A stretch of 64,000 bases of DNA, taken from assembly GCA_004000035.1 (NCBI GenBank), contig RJAE01000008.1:90331-154330 (forward strand), given 5' to 3'. A program made the translations under genes and the position numbers. Each line of letters starts with the position of its first letter. The first letter of the stretch is position 1. The notes below the pieces were generated by a model. It had not been told where the DNA came from, searched no databases, and saw only the letters and a program-made list of their open reading frames with translations. Origin of the DNA: Arthrobacter sulfonylureivorans (lineage in GTDB: Bacteria > Actinomycetota > Actinomycetes > Actinomycetales > Micrococcaceae). Below, piece after piece: positions 16,356 to 24,925 of the stretch.

Positions 16356-17320
16356 GGATCGAGTATGTCCTGCCGCTGAGATGGCAGGACGGCGGAGGCG
16401 ACGCCGAACTGACCGCCTATGTGGAGTCGCTGCCGGTGTGGGCGGACCTCACGGTGGTGGACGGCTCGCCGGATTCGGTTTTCGCCCAGCATCACCGGCT
16501 CTGGCGGCACCGTGCACAGCACCTTCGCCCGGACGGGCCGGCCACCCCCAACGGGAAAGTGCAGGGGGTGCTCACCGGACTGCGGCACGCCCGGCATGAG
16601 CGGGTGGTCATTGCCGACGACGACGTCCGCTACACGCCGGAGTCGCTGGCCTCGGTGGCGGAATTGCTGGAGCAGGCCGATCTGGTCCGGCCGCAGAACT
16701 ACTATGAGCCGCTGCCCTGGCACGCCCGCTGGGACACCGCCCGATCGCTGCTGAACCGGGCCTTCGCCTCCGACTACCCCGGCACGCTGGCGGTCCGCCG
16801 CTCGGTGCTGGTGCAGACACAGGGGTACCGCGGCGACGTCTTGTTCGAGAACTTGGAGCTCATCCGGACCGTCCAAGCTGCCGGCGGCCGCCAGATCAGG
16901 GCCGACGGGGTGTATGTCCGCCGGTTGCCGCCGACGCTGGGGCACTTCGCCGACCAGCGGGTCCGGCAGGCCTACGATTCGCAGACCCAGCCGGCCCGGT
17001 TGGCCGTCGAATTGCTGCTGCTGCCACTGATATTGGTCTTGGTCCGCCGCCCCGCGGCCTGCGCCGCGCTGGCAGCCACCGCCGTCGTACTGGCGGAAGC
17101 AGGACGGCGGCGTGCCGGCGGTACACAGGTTTTCGATACCTGGACTGCGCTGTGGGCGCCGCTCTGGCTGCTGGAACGCGCGGTGACGTCGTGGATTGCG
17201 CTGGCTTGGCGGTGCGCGGGAGGCGTGCCGTACTCCGGCCGGCGCCTGCGAACCGCGGCCAGCAGCCCAGCGGCGCTGCGGCGGCAGTTGAGCCATCTCA
17301 ACCTAGGAGAACCAAAATGA
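16352..17320 (+). CDS. Family 2 glycosyltransferase with C-terminal membrane helices
   Basis: 322 residues, GTG start overlapping the previous stop (GTGTGA). A short GT-A fold is followed by two hydrophobic segments (about 218-250) and a basic tail. Recognisable points are LTVVDGSPD, the metal-binding DDD at 89-91 (VVIADDDVRYTPE), and GDVLFENLELIRTVQAAGGR, the acceptor-side acidic motif. It probably adds a sugar from a nucleotide sugar to a lipid or surface molecule on the inner membrane face. The fixed overlap with the diiron enzyme gene suggests a joint pathway, which is not established. Confidence 0.82.
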   Translation: MRIEYVLPLRWQDGGGDAELTAYVESLPVWADLTVVDGSPDSVFAQHHRLWRHRAQHLRPDGPATPNGKVQGVLTGLRHARHERVVIADDDVRYTPESLASVAELLEQADLVRPQNYYEPLPWHARWDTARSLLNRAFASDYPGTLAVRRSVLVQTQGYRGDVLFENLELIRTVQAAGGRQIRADGVYVRRLPPTLGHFADQRVRQAYDSQTQPARLAVELLLLPLILVLVRRPAACAALAATAVVLAEAGRRRAGGTQVFDTWTALWAPLWLLERAVTSWIALAWRCAGGVPYSGRRLRTAASSPAALRRQLSHLNLGEPK

Positions 17321-17526
17321 CGAGCAAGGAACCGACGGAGATCGTGGTTTGCCCCGACGGGCCGTTGCTGGTGCGCGGCGACTTTGACCTGGTGGACGGC
17401 GACGGCGCGGCGGTGGCCCGGTCGCGGGAGACCGTAGCGCTGTGCCGCTGCGGCGGGTCGGGCATCAAGCCCTACTGCGACGGCACGCACAAGCTGTTGG
17501 CGGCCCGGCGCAAAGCGGCGCAGTAG
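17317..17526 (+). CDS. CDGSH-type iron-sulfur protein
   Basis: 69 residues. The single CDGSH zinc-finger-like motif is complete: Cys 43, Cys 45, Cys 54 and His 58 in LCRCGGSGIKPYCDGTHK, which bind a 2Fe-2S cluster with three Cys and one His. Such proteins carry electrons or clusters. The start ATG overlaps the glycosyltransferase stop and has an AGGAGA site, making it the third gene of the operon and a plausible electron donor for the diiron enzyme. Confidence 0.92.
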   Translation: MTSKEPTEIVVCPDGPLLVRGDFDLVDGDGAAVARSRETVALCRCGGSGIKPYCDGTHKLLAARRKAAQ

Positions 17527-17571
17527 TAGTGCGCCGGCGGCACCGTGCTTCCGTGGCGCTGAGAGCTACTT

Positions 17572-18438
17572 GTGCCTGAGGAATTCAACCGAGGACCCGC
17601 CAATGAGCCGTCGCCGCCCGTCCGCGGGCCGGCCGACGAGCGCTTTGTGGGCGGGCGGGACCTGACCAGGTGGACCACGCCGCAAGGAAAGTTGCTGGCG
17701 CGGTGGATGGACCGGATCAGCAGCATGCTGGGCCCGCACGCGGCGTTGATCCTCACGTTGGCGGTCGGCGCGATGGTCGCCGTGCTGCTCACGGTCGCGT
17801 CGACGGAGATCTACGAGGCTGTGACGGAGGGCGACGGGGTTGCCGAATTGGACCGTCCAGCCCTCGACGCGGCCGAAAGCCTCAGGTCGCCCTGGCTCAA
17901 CACGGCGGTGACCGCGTTCACGAACATCGGCGGCCCCATCGGCATGCCCATCCTCGCCGTCCTGGTTTTGGTCATCCTGACGTTCCGGCGGCGGTCTTGG
18001 ACACCGGCCATCGTGATGATCACTGCTGCCGGAGGGTCCTTGTTGATGACGGTGGTAGCCAAGCAGTTCATTGGCCGGGCCCGTCCGGCGCTCGCCGATG
18101 CCGTGCCGCCGTTCGAATCTTCTGCGTCCTTTCCCAGCGGTCACTCCCTGAACGCGGTGGTCATCGCCGGCGTCGTGGCGTACCTGCTCATGCTCCGCCA
18201 GACGAGAAGAAGATCCCGGTTCCTCACGGGCGGCGCCGCAGTTTTGTTTGCGCTGACCATGGGGTTGAGCCGGGTCTACCTTGGCCATCACTGGTTCACT
18301 GACGTTCTGGTCGCCTGGACCCTCGGAGTAGCGTGGCTGGCTCTGGTCATCACCGCCCACCGCCTGTACCTGACGGTCTGGTACCGCCGGGAAGGACCGG
18401 TCCACACCCATCGGGGGTCTCCGCCCGCGAAGCACTAG
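17572..18438 (+). CDS. PAP2 family phosphatase
   Basis: 288 residues, GTG start. After a 45-residue hydrophilic tail, six helices carry the three PAP2 motifs: KQFIGRARP, PSGHS and SRVYLGHHWFTD, with the catalytic His residues in the last two. The family removes phosphate from phosphatidate, undecaprenyl pyrophosphate or other lipid phosphates at the outer face of the membrane. The precise substrate cannot be told. It follows the CDGSH gene by 45 bases. Confidence 0.93.
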   Translation: MPEEFNRGPANEPSPPVRGPADERFVGGRDLTRWTTPQGKLLARWMDRISSMLGPHAALILTLAVGAMVAVLLTVASTEIYEAVTEGDGVAELDRPALDAAESLRSPWLNTAVTAFTNIGGPIGMPILAVLVLVILTFRRRSWTPAIVMITAAGGSLLMTVVAKQFIGRARPALADAVPPFESSASFPSGHSLNAVVIAGVVAYLLMLRQTRRRSRFLTGGAAVLFALTMGLSRVYLGHHWFTDVLVAWTLGVAWLALVITAHRLYLTVWYRREGPVHTHRGSPPAKH

Positions 18439-18549
18439 TGGCCCGAGGACGTCTGGCGAGACGGCCTAAGCCTGCCGCGTGCCACCGGCGGCGGCTATAT
18501 TGGCCACATCAGCCAGCCCGCACCGCAACGGATCAGGAGTGCATCCGCC

Positions 18550-20298
18550 ATGGCCAAGGAACTCGCAGCACAGCTCATCGAACAGCTAAAGGCCGCCGGG
18601 GTGCGCCGGATTTATGGCATTGTCGGAGACAGTCTGAATCCAATCGTCGACGCCGTGCGGCAGACCGGTGGTTCGGCCGCGGGCGGGATCGACTGGGTGC
18701 ATGTCCGCCACGAGGAAGCCGCCGCATTTGCCGCCGCTGCCGAGGCCCAACTGACCGGAGAGCTGGCGGTCTGCGCCGGCTCCTGCGGACCAGGCAACCT
18801 ACACCTGATCAACGGCTTGTACGATGCCAACCGGTCGGGCGCCCCGGTGCTGGCCATCGCCTCGCACATTCCCAGCAAGCAGATCGGCAGCACTTACTTT
18901 CAGGAAACCCACCCCGACCGGCTGTTCAACGAGTGCTCGGTGTATTCGGAAATGGTCAGCACGGCAGAACAAGCTCCGCGGGTGATGCACAGCGCCATCC
19001 AGTACGCCCTCGGTCTGCGGGGCGTCGCCGTCGTCACGCTCCCCGGAGACATCGTCAGCCTCGACGCGGTGGCGCCCACTCCGAAGCCGGCCTTGTGCCG
19101 GCCAGGATCACTGAGTCCGGATCCGGAGAGTGTCAGGATGCTGGCCAGCGCCATTAACGACGCCGGCAAGGTGGCCATTTTTGCCGGCGCGGGCGTGGCC
19201 GGCGCACACGACGAAGTTATCGCACTGGCCGAGCTGATCGGCGCCCCGATCGGCCACTCATTGCGGGGCAAGGACTTTATCCAGTACGACAACCCTTTCG
19301 ACATCGGGATGACCGGCTTGCTGGGCTACGGCGCCGCCGCCGAGGGCATCGAGGACGCCGACCTGCTGATCCTTCTCGGCACGGACTTCCCCTACGAGCA
19401 GTTCCTGCCGGACACGAAGACCGCCCAAGTGGACCGGGCCGCCGAGCATCTGGGCCGCCGGACGAACGTAGACATTGCGGTCCACGGCGACGTGTTGCCC
19501 ACGCTGACCGCACTGCTGCCGCTGGTCAAACACAAGCGCAGCCGCCGGTTCCTGGAGAAACTGCTGAAGAAGCACGACAAGCTGATGAATAAGGCGGTGG
19601 GCGCCTACACGCGCAGGGCGGAGGAGCTGGTGCCGATCCATCCCGAATACGCCGCTTCGGTGCTGGACCAGGTGGCGGCACCGGACGCGGTGTTCACTGC
19701 CGATACCGGCATGTGCAACGTCTGGACCGCCCGCTACATCCGACCTTTGGGGACGCGCCGGCTGATCGGTTCCTACCTGCACGGGTCCATGGCCAACGCC
19801 CTGCCGCACGCCATCGGTGCGCAGTTCGCCTATCCCGGCCGGCAGGTCATCTCGGTCTCGGGCGACGGCGGGCTGTCCATGCTGCTGGGCGAACTGATCA
19901 CCGCCGCTTCCTACCGGCTGCCGGTGAACGTGGTGGTGTTCAACAATTCAACGCTGGGCATGGTCAAGCTGGAAATGCTCGTGGACGGGCTGCCGGACTT
20001 CGGCGTGGACGTGCCGGACGCCAATTATGCGGCCGTGGCCCAGGCCCTGGGTTTCCACGCGGTGCGCGTTACCGATCCAGCCGAGATCGAGACCGCTTAC
20101 CGCACGGCCTTCGCCCACGCCGGGCCGTCCTTGGTGGAGCTGATCACCGACCCGAAAGCGCTCTCGCTGCCGCCTAAGATCACCGGCGAACAGGTCTTCG
20201 GATTCGCGACGGCCATGTCCAAGGTGGTGCTGAACCGTGGCGCCGGCGAGGCCGTGAGCATGGCCCGCAGCAACCTGCGCAACATCCCCCGCGGGTGA
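18550..20298 (+). CDS. poxB: Thiamine-pyrophosphate pyruvate oxidase/dehydrogenase (PoxB type)
   Basis: 582 residues. All three domains of the family are present: N-terminal pyrimidine-binding domain with catalytic Glu in HVRHEEAAAFAAA, the FAD-binding middle domain, and the PP domain with GDGGLSMLLGELITAASYRLPVNVV..NN (metal/TPP motif). The C-terminus has the positively charged tail expected for a lipid-activated quinone-dependent PoxB. It converts pyruvate to acetate and CO2 and feeds electrons to the quinone pool. The gene stands alone; a TATATT box lies about 50 bases before the start. Confidence 0.93.
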   Translation: MAKELAAQLIEQLKAAGVRRIYGIVGDSLNPIVDAVRQTGGSAAGGIDWVHVRHEEAAAFAAAAEAQLTGELAVCAGSCGPGNLHLINGLYDANRSGAPVLAIASHIPSKQIGSTYFQETHPDRLFNECSVYSEMVSTAEQAPRVMHSAIQYALGLRGVAVVTLPGDIVSLDAVAPTPKPALCRPGSLSPDPESVRMLASAINDAGKVAIFAGAGVAGAHDEVIALAELIGAPIGHSLRGKDFIQYDNPFDIGMTGLLGYGAAAEGIEDADLLILLGTDFPYEQFLPDTKTAQVDRAAEHLGRRTNVDIAVHGDVLPTLTALLPLVKHKRSRRFLEKLLKKHDKLMNKAVGAYTRRAEELVPIHPEYAASVLDQVAAPDAVFTADTGMCNVWTARYIRPLGTRRLIGSYLHGSMANALPHAIGAQFAYPGRQVISVSGDGGLSMLLGELITAASYRLPVNVVVFNNSTLGMVKLEMLVDGLPDFGVDVPDANYAAVAQALGFHAVRVTDPAEIETAYRTAFAHAGPSLVELITDPKALSLPPKITGEQVFGFATAMSKVVLNRGAGEAVSMARSNLRNIPRG

Positions 20299-20390
20299 CC
20301 GGCGGTTGACCGGGTCCGGCCTTGATCGGGCGGTTGACCGGCCCCAGCACCGATCTGGCGGCGGCCGTCCCCGGGCCGGATACTGGAGCC

Positions 20391-20606
20391 GTGGAGATTG
20401 AACTGGAATCAGTGCTGACGTGTCCGGCCTGCGGGCATGCGGCTACCGCGCAGATGCCCACTGATGCGTGCCAGTTTTTCTGGTTCTGCCCTCGCTGTAA
20501 CTCGCGGATACGGCCGCTCGAGGGAGATTGCTGCGTGTTTTGCTCGTACGGCACTACCCGGTGCCCGCCGAAGCAGGCCGAAGCTTCCCAGTCAGCCCAT
20601 TGCTAG
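20391..20606 (+). CDS. Small cysteine-rich protein with GDCCVFCSYG motif
   Basis: 71 residues. It has three Cys groups: CPAC, CPRC with an upstream Cys (DACQFFWFCPRC), and the conserved GDCCVFCSYGTTRCPP. This matches a widespread small-protein family of unknown function often found near heavy-metal resistance genes; zinc or other thiophilic metal binding is inferred. The GTG start is chosen because it aligns the protein with the family (VEIELESVLTCPACGHA). GATACT six bases upstream suggests a leaderless start; a TTG at 20322 is an alternative. Confidence 0.75.
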   Translation: MEIELESVLTCPACGHAATAQMPTDACQFFWFCPRCNSRIRPLEGDCCVFCSYGTTRCPPKQAEASQSAHC

Positions 20607-20629
20607 GCCGCCGTTCCACCGAGGCGGCC
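20606..20629. terminator. Weak hairpin after the cysteine-rich gene
   Basis: GGCCGCC (20606-20612) pairs with GGCGGCC (20623-20629) across a ten-base loop, starting at the last base of the stop codon. No T-run. Confidence 0.4.
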
Positions 20630-20770
20630 AAGGACTCCGATGTTGTAGTGACCATGGGCCGCGGCGACGAGTGCACGTTTTCCCCGGCAGGCGCTACGAG
20701 GACTGGGGCTGGCGGACCCCGCCGGCAAAGTGGGCGCTAGGCTGGAAGTCCCGAATTTGAGGAGAGGTCC

Positions 20771-21070
20771 ATGGACTCCGTTGCCCCTACCCTGTTGACC
20801 AGCGCCGGCCTGATCGGCGGCTTCCAAACCGCACGCGCCACCAAGAACCGGCCGCTGGGCGGAGCCGTGCTGTTCGCGGCAGGTGCCGGCGCCTTCGCGC
20901 TGTGGAAGCGCAACGCCGGTGCGGGCCGGGCGGCCGCCCTCACCGCCGGATATTTGGCCGCTTTCGGACTGTCCCACCCGCTGGCCAAGAAGATCGGCGC
21001 CTGGCCGTCCGTCTATACAGTGACGGCGGCGACGGCGGTGGCGTCGCTGGTCTTCGGCCGCAAGCGCTGA
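20771..21070 (+). CDS. Small conserved membrane protein
   Basis: 99 residues with three hydrophobic stretches (about 8-22, 28-45 and 56-95) separated by short Arg/Lys turns and a basic end (FGRKR). A good GAGGAG site lies 6 bases before the ATG. No domain was recognised. It converges with the DUF488 gene, whose stop is one base away. Confidence 0.65.
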   Translation: MDSVAPTLLTSAGLIGGFQTARATKNRPLGGAVLFAAGAGAFALWKRNAGAGRAAALTAGYLAAFGLSHPLAKKIGAWPSVYTVTAATAVASLVFGRKR

Positions 21071-21071
21071 C

Positions 21072-21629
21072 CTAATCCTCCGCGCGGTCCCAGAAAAGCT
21101 GGCCGTCGTCGCTTCTGGCGCCGGCCGACGGCTCATGGATTGATTCCTTGCCGCCCGGCAGCAGATGCACCACGTCAACCTGGTGCAGGGCTACCAGCAC
21201 ATCAGAGATGAGCCGGCGATGGCACCGCCACCACACGCTCTCGCTGCACATGATCGCCACCTCGGCGGCCTCGGCATCGGCCAGCAGGCGCCCCAGGCCA
21301 CCGGCGAATTCCGGCGTGCGGGTGTAGGCGGCGTAGGCGCGGAATGCTGCAACCCGCCACCAAACGTCGGGCTCCGGCTCCCCTGCCGGAATCCGACGTC
21401 GTCCGCCCAACGCCTCTTCCCAGCGGTAGCCGAGACCGGCGTCGCGAAGCCATCCGGCGAGCGCATCGCTGCCCATGTCCGGGTGCTTGCGGCTGCCCGG
21501 GAAGCGGCGGACGTCAACGACTTTCTGCACGCCGGCTCCGTTGAGCAGTGCAGCTAGTTCGTCAGGCGTGCTGGTGCCGTGGCCGAAGGTCAACAGCCGG
21601 AGGGCACCGCTCTGGCTCATCTGCGCCAC
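21072..21629 (-). CDS. DUF488 family protein
   Basis: 185 residues. DUF488 markers: LLTFGHGTSTPDELAALL near the N-terminus, VVDVRRFPGSRKHPDM, and the Cys/Trp-rich VAIMCSESVWWRCHRRLISDVL. The family is uncharacterised; conserved Arg and Cys residues suggest an enzyme or nucleotide-binding role. The start is either this ATG or the one three codons later. It lies five bases downstream of the LapA-like gene and is probably co-transcribed. Confidence 0.85.
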   Translation of the reverse strand: MAQMSQSGALRLLTFGHGTSTPDELAALLNGAGVQKVVDVRRFPGSRKHPDMGSDALAGWLRDAGLGYRWEEALGGRRRIPAGEPEPDVWWRVAAFRAYAAYTRTPEFAGGLGRLLADAEAAEVAIMCSESVWWRCHRRLISDVLVALHQVDVVHLLPGGKESIHEPSAGARSDDGQLFWDRAED

Positions 21630-21634
21630 CGGAG

Positions 21635-22072
21635 CTAACGCGGCTTCGCACCGTTCTTGCGGATCTTTCGGTCCCGGTAGCGCAACTGGATGATGCGGGC
21701 GGCGCCGGCAGCGGCAACGACAATGCCGCCGGCAACCGAGGCGATGAACAGCGCGAGCCCTAGGGCGACCTGCCCCTCGAAACCGAAGTAGCGCAGCAGG
21801 ACCTGATCCTGGTTCTGAGCTATGAAGATGATCAGCAGCACCAGCAGAATCAGCGCGATGACAACCGCCGTCCAGATCACCCCCAGGCGTGTGCCTATCC
21901 GCTTCGCCGGTGTGCGCTTCGGCCGGTCGCTGTCCGGCCCGCCGGACCCGGGCTCTACTGCGTCGGATGCACCACGGCCGGATTCGCCGGGCAGTCCCGT
22001 GCCCGATCGGCCGGCGCCCCCGCCTTCAGCCTCGACGCCGTCCGGCCCCGTGCCCTGCGGATTGGAAGTCAT
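21635..22072 (-). CDS. LapA (DUF1049) domain membrane protein
   Basis: 145 residues. A Gly/Ser/Pro-rich N-terminal tail of about 65 residues is followed by two helices in the LapA pattern: VIWTAVVIALILLVLLIIFIAQNQ and VALGLALFIASVAGGIVV, then a basic cytoplasmic end. LapA-type proteins are linked to lipopolysaccharide assembly in Gram-negatives; the actinobacterial role is unknown. The start at 22072 is preceded by GGCGGGA; an open frame further upstream is not protein-like. Confidence 0.82.
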   Translation of the reverse strand: MTSNPQGTGPDGVEAEGGGAGRSGTGLPGESGRGASDAVEPGSGGPDSDRPKRTPAKRIGTRLGVIWTAVVIALILLVLLIIFIAQNQDQVLLRYFGFEGQVALGLALFIASVAGGIVVAAAGAARIIQLRYRDRKIRKNGAKPR

Positions 22073-22196
22073 TGCTGTCCCGCCTTTCGCCGCTGCCGCC
22101 GTTTCCCACAGCGTAGACGAACAGTTCATCGGACAACACCGCGCCCGGGCGGTATAACCCCAGTGTGCCGCTCCTTCACCGGCTGGTTTTCTCCAT

Positions 22197-22991
22197 TCAC
22201 TCGGCGAGGTTGCTGCGCAGAAGCTTGAAAAAGCGCTTCTGGTACTCCGGCCATTCATCGCTGGCCAGCACTCGTTCGATCCGCTGCCGAACCCATTCAT
22301 CGTCCCAGTAGCCCAGCTTGACCAACTGCGGCAGCAGGACGGACAGCCTGCGGTTCTCCCAGGGGTTGGTCTCGTCGAACTGCATGGCGCTGGCGCCTGT
22401 GACCCCGGGCACGCGGAACAACTCCTTGAGCGTCACGTCGATCAGCCCGGGTCGTTCCCGCAGGAACTTCAGGTAGGCGACGCGGTCCATCTGGGTCTCT
22501 CTGAGCAGGAGCAGCATTGCCCCGCGCCGGGCCGGTGCGGGGATCAGCCCGTCACGGACCCAGTCAAACATCGCTTCAATACCGCGGTTGCGGTCCCAGC
22601 CTTTCGGGTTCCGTTCGTACCGGGCCGACCAGGATTCAACGAACAAGTCCAGCCGGTCAGGAAACAGCGCCGGCGGCGCATCGCGGGCCACCCTGACGTC
22701 GGTGTAGGAGAGGTCGGCCGAACGTTCCGCGCCGATGCAGGCCATGTGCGCGATGTCCGCCGCGGCCCAGTGGTCTGCCGTCAACCGGCCCAGCCACCAC
22801 CCGCCCGTTGAGCGTGCACTGGTCGGCTCCGCCGACACCACCAACCGGAGCTTCCGGACCAGGGACTTCTGCCGCCGTTTTTCGTCGTCGTCCATCCCTG
22901 CCGCGTAAGCGAGCGTCCCGGCCCGATCACCGGCAGCCAGCAGGTCGAACAGCGGATTGTCGACGGCAGACCTCGGCAAGGAATCACTCAT
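22197..22991 (-). CDS. Uncharacterised alpha-helical protein
   Basis: 264 residues, soluble, rich in Leu, Arg, Trp and Asp. The N-terminus (LLAAGDRAGTLAYAAGMDDDEKRRQ) resembles the start of large DUF6493-type proteins seen near SWIM/AAA genes, but this chain is short and the assignment is weak. Otherwise no known domain or catalytic motif could be seen. The start is leaderless by sequence: TAAATT lies six bases upstream (22998-23003). It is divergent from the glutaminase gene. Confidence 0.7.
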   Translation of the reverse strand: MSDSLPRSAVDNPLFDLLAAGDRAGTLAYAAGMDDDEKRRQKSLVRKLRLVVSAEPTSARSTGGWWLGRLTADHWAAADIAHMACIGAERSADLSYTDVRVARDAPPALFPDRLDLFVESWSARYERNPKGWDRNRGIEAMFDWVRDGLIPAPARRGAMLLLLRETQMDRVAYLKFLRERPGLIDVTLKELFRVPGVTGASAMQFDETNPWENRRLSVLLPQLVKLGYWDDEWVRQRIERVLASDEWPEYQKRFFKLLRSNLAE

Positions 22992-23108
22992 GCAGCTAAT
23001 TTAGCGGCCCGCATACCCCAGCCAGGTGAGCGTGCGTTCCGTTTCAAGGGCAGGCTCCGCGGGCAACGGGATCCGGTTCCGACCCCCGAACCCCATAGGC
23101 TGGCAAGC

Positions 23109-24923
23109 ATGGACTCCCCTATCCAGAGCTACCTGCGCACCTTGCACACCGAGCTCGCCGGACTCAAGGACGGCAAGCCCTACGGCGGCATTCCCGCGAT
23201 GGCGGGGGTGGACCCTGACAGGTTCGCCATCTGCCTGGCCACGGTGGACGGCTATGTGTATGAGGTCGGCGACTCGGGCGAAGAGTTCACCATCCAGTCC
23301 ATTTCCAAGCCCTTCACCTACGGGCTCGCGCTGTCCGATCTGGGCCTGGAGGCCGTGGACCGGAAGGTGGACGTGGAGCCGTCGGGCAACGCGTTCAACG
23401 AGATCTCGCTGGCTCCCGGCACCGGGCGCCCGGCCAACGCCATGATCAACGCCGGTGCGCTGACCGCCACCTCGCTGATCAAGGGCAGCGGCGGCAAGAC
23501 CGGCTTCCGCCGCATCCTGGAGCACTATTCGGCCTTCGCCGGCCGGGACCTGTCGGTCAGCGAGCGCATCTACCAGTCGGAGGCGCGGCACGGCTACCGC
23601 AACCGGGCGCTGGCCCACCTGCTGCGCTCCTTCGAGATCATCGAGCAGGAGCCGGACCCGGTGGCGGAGGACTACTTCCGGCAGTGTTCGGTGCTGGTCA
23701 CCTGCCGCGATCTGTCCGTCATGGCCGCCACGCTGGCCAACGGCGGTACCAATCCGCTGACCGGGAAACAGGTGCTGGACCTGGAGGTGGAGGAACGGGT
23801 CCTCTCCGTCATGGCCACCTGCGGCATGTATGACGACGCCGGGGCGTGGCTCTCGGACGTGGGGATGCCGGCCAAGTCAGGGGTCGGCGGCGGGCTGCTC
23901 GCGGTGCTCCCGGGCCAGCTGGGCCTGGCCGTCTACTCACCGCCGCTGAACGATCACGGGAGCAGCGTCCGCGGTGTGGAGGCCAGCCGGCGGATCTCGC
24001 ACGACATGGGGCTGCACTTCGTCCGGGCGGCCCGCACCGGCCGCAATGCCATCCGTGCCAGCTACGACATCGCCGACGCCCCGTCCGGCATCCGCCGCAC
24101 CGACGAGGCCGCAGACGTGCTGCGGGACAACGCGCACCGCGCCCGGGTGATCGAACTGAACGGGGACCTGCTCTTCGCGGGCACGGAATCCATGGTGCGC
24201 GAGGTCAGCGACCTGGACGAGTCGGTGGAACTGATCATCCTGGATATGCGCCGGGTGGATGAAACCGCCCCGGTCGCCCTGGACATGCTGGAGCAGCTCC
24301 GGACGTCGCTGGCGAAGGCAGGACGGGGCTTGGTGCTCATCGACGGCGAGGGCGCCCTGGCGCAGCGGTTCGAAGAGGACGGGCGGGCGCTGCCGTCGTT
24401 CGCCACCCGCACCTCCGCCGTCGAATTCGCGGAGAACCAGTTGATTGCCAGTTACGGGGACGAACTCTGCCAGCCGGCCACCGTGGACGTGGCCGACTCG
24501 CCCGCGCTCAGCCCGCTCGCCGCCGAGGACGCCGCTGCGCTCGCCGCACTGATGGAAGAGCACAGCTATGACGACGGCGACGTGATCCGCCGCATCCGCC
24601 AGCGCTTCGGCGGTGTCTATTTCATCCTGTCCGGCAGCGTCGTCACCACGTCGCCCGGTCCGGAGAACAGCCGGGTCAAGCTCTCCACCCTCAGCGCCGG
24701 CATGACGTTCGGCGAAATGGCGCTGGGCAGCGCCGACCGGCAGGAAACCACCGTGCGCGCCCACGGAACGGTACGGGTCAAACTCCTCCCGGCCGAAACG
24801 ATCAGCCGGCTGGAGAGCGAAAACCCGCGCCTCGCCGTCGAACTGTGGAAAGCACTGACCCGCGACGCGTACGCACATGTAGACCGCTACATGCGCGAGA
24901 CCGCCGTGCGCATCCGCGACTGA
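23109..24923 (+). CDS. glsA: Glutaminase fused to STAS and cyclic-nucleotide-binding domains
   Basis: 604 residues. Residues about 1-310 are a complete serine-type glutaminase: SISK (Ser 64/Lys 67, the SxxK catalytic pair), GRPANAMINAGAL, YRNRALAHLL and VGGGLLAVLPGQLGLAVYSPPL. Residues about 340-440 form a STAS domain (ARVIELNGDLLFAGTES; ELIILDMRRVDETAP). Residues about 475-590 match a cyclic-nucleotide-binding domain (YFILSGSVV; LSAGMTFGEMALGSADRQETTV). The enzyme turns glutamine into glutamate and ammonia; the tail domains suggest allosteric control by a nucleotide or partner. TAGGCT seven bases before ATG suggests leaderless transcription. Confidence 0.93.
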   Translation: MDSPIQSYLRTLHTELAGLKDGKPYGGIPAMAGVDPDRFAICLATVDGYVYEVGDSGEEFTIQSISKPFTYGLALSDLGLEAVDRKVDVEPSGNAFNEISLAPGTGRPANAMINAGALTATSLIKGSGGKTGFRRILEHYSAFAGRDLSVSERIYQSEARHGYRNRALAHLLRSFEIIEQEPDPVAEDYFRQCSVLVTCRDLSVMAATLANGGTNPLTGKQVLDLEVEERVLSVMATCGMYDDAGAWLSDVGMPAKSGVGGGLLAVLPGQLGLAVYSPPLNDHGSSVRGVEASRRISHDMGLHFVRAARTGRNAIRASYDIADAPSGIRRTDEAADVLRDNAHRARVIELNGDLLFAGTESMVREVSDLDESVELIILDMRRVDETAPVALDMLEQLRTSLAKAGRGLVLIDGEGALAQRFEEDGRALPSFATRTSAVEFAENQLIASYGDELCQPATVDVADSPALSPLAAEDAAALAALMEEHSYDDGDVIRRIRQRFGGVYFILSGSVVTTSPGPENSRVKLSTLSAGMTFGEMALGSADRQETTVRAHGTVRVKLLPAETISRLESENPRLAVELWKALTRDAYAHVDRYMRETAVRIRD

Positions 24924-24925
24924 AA

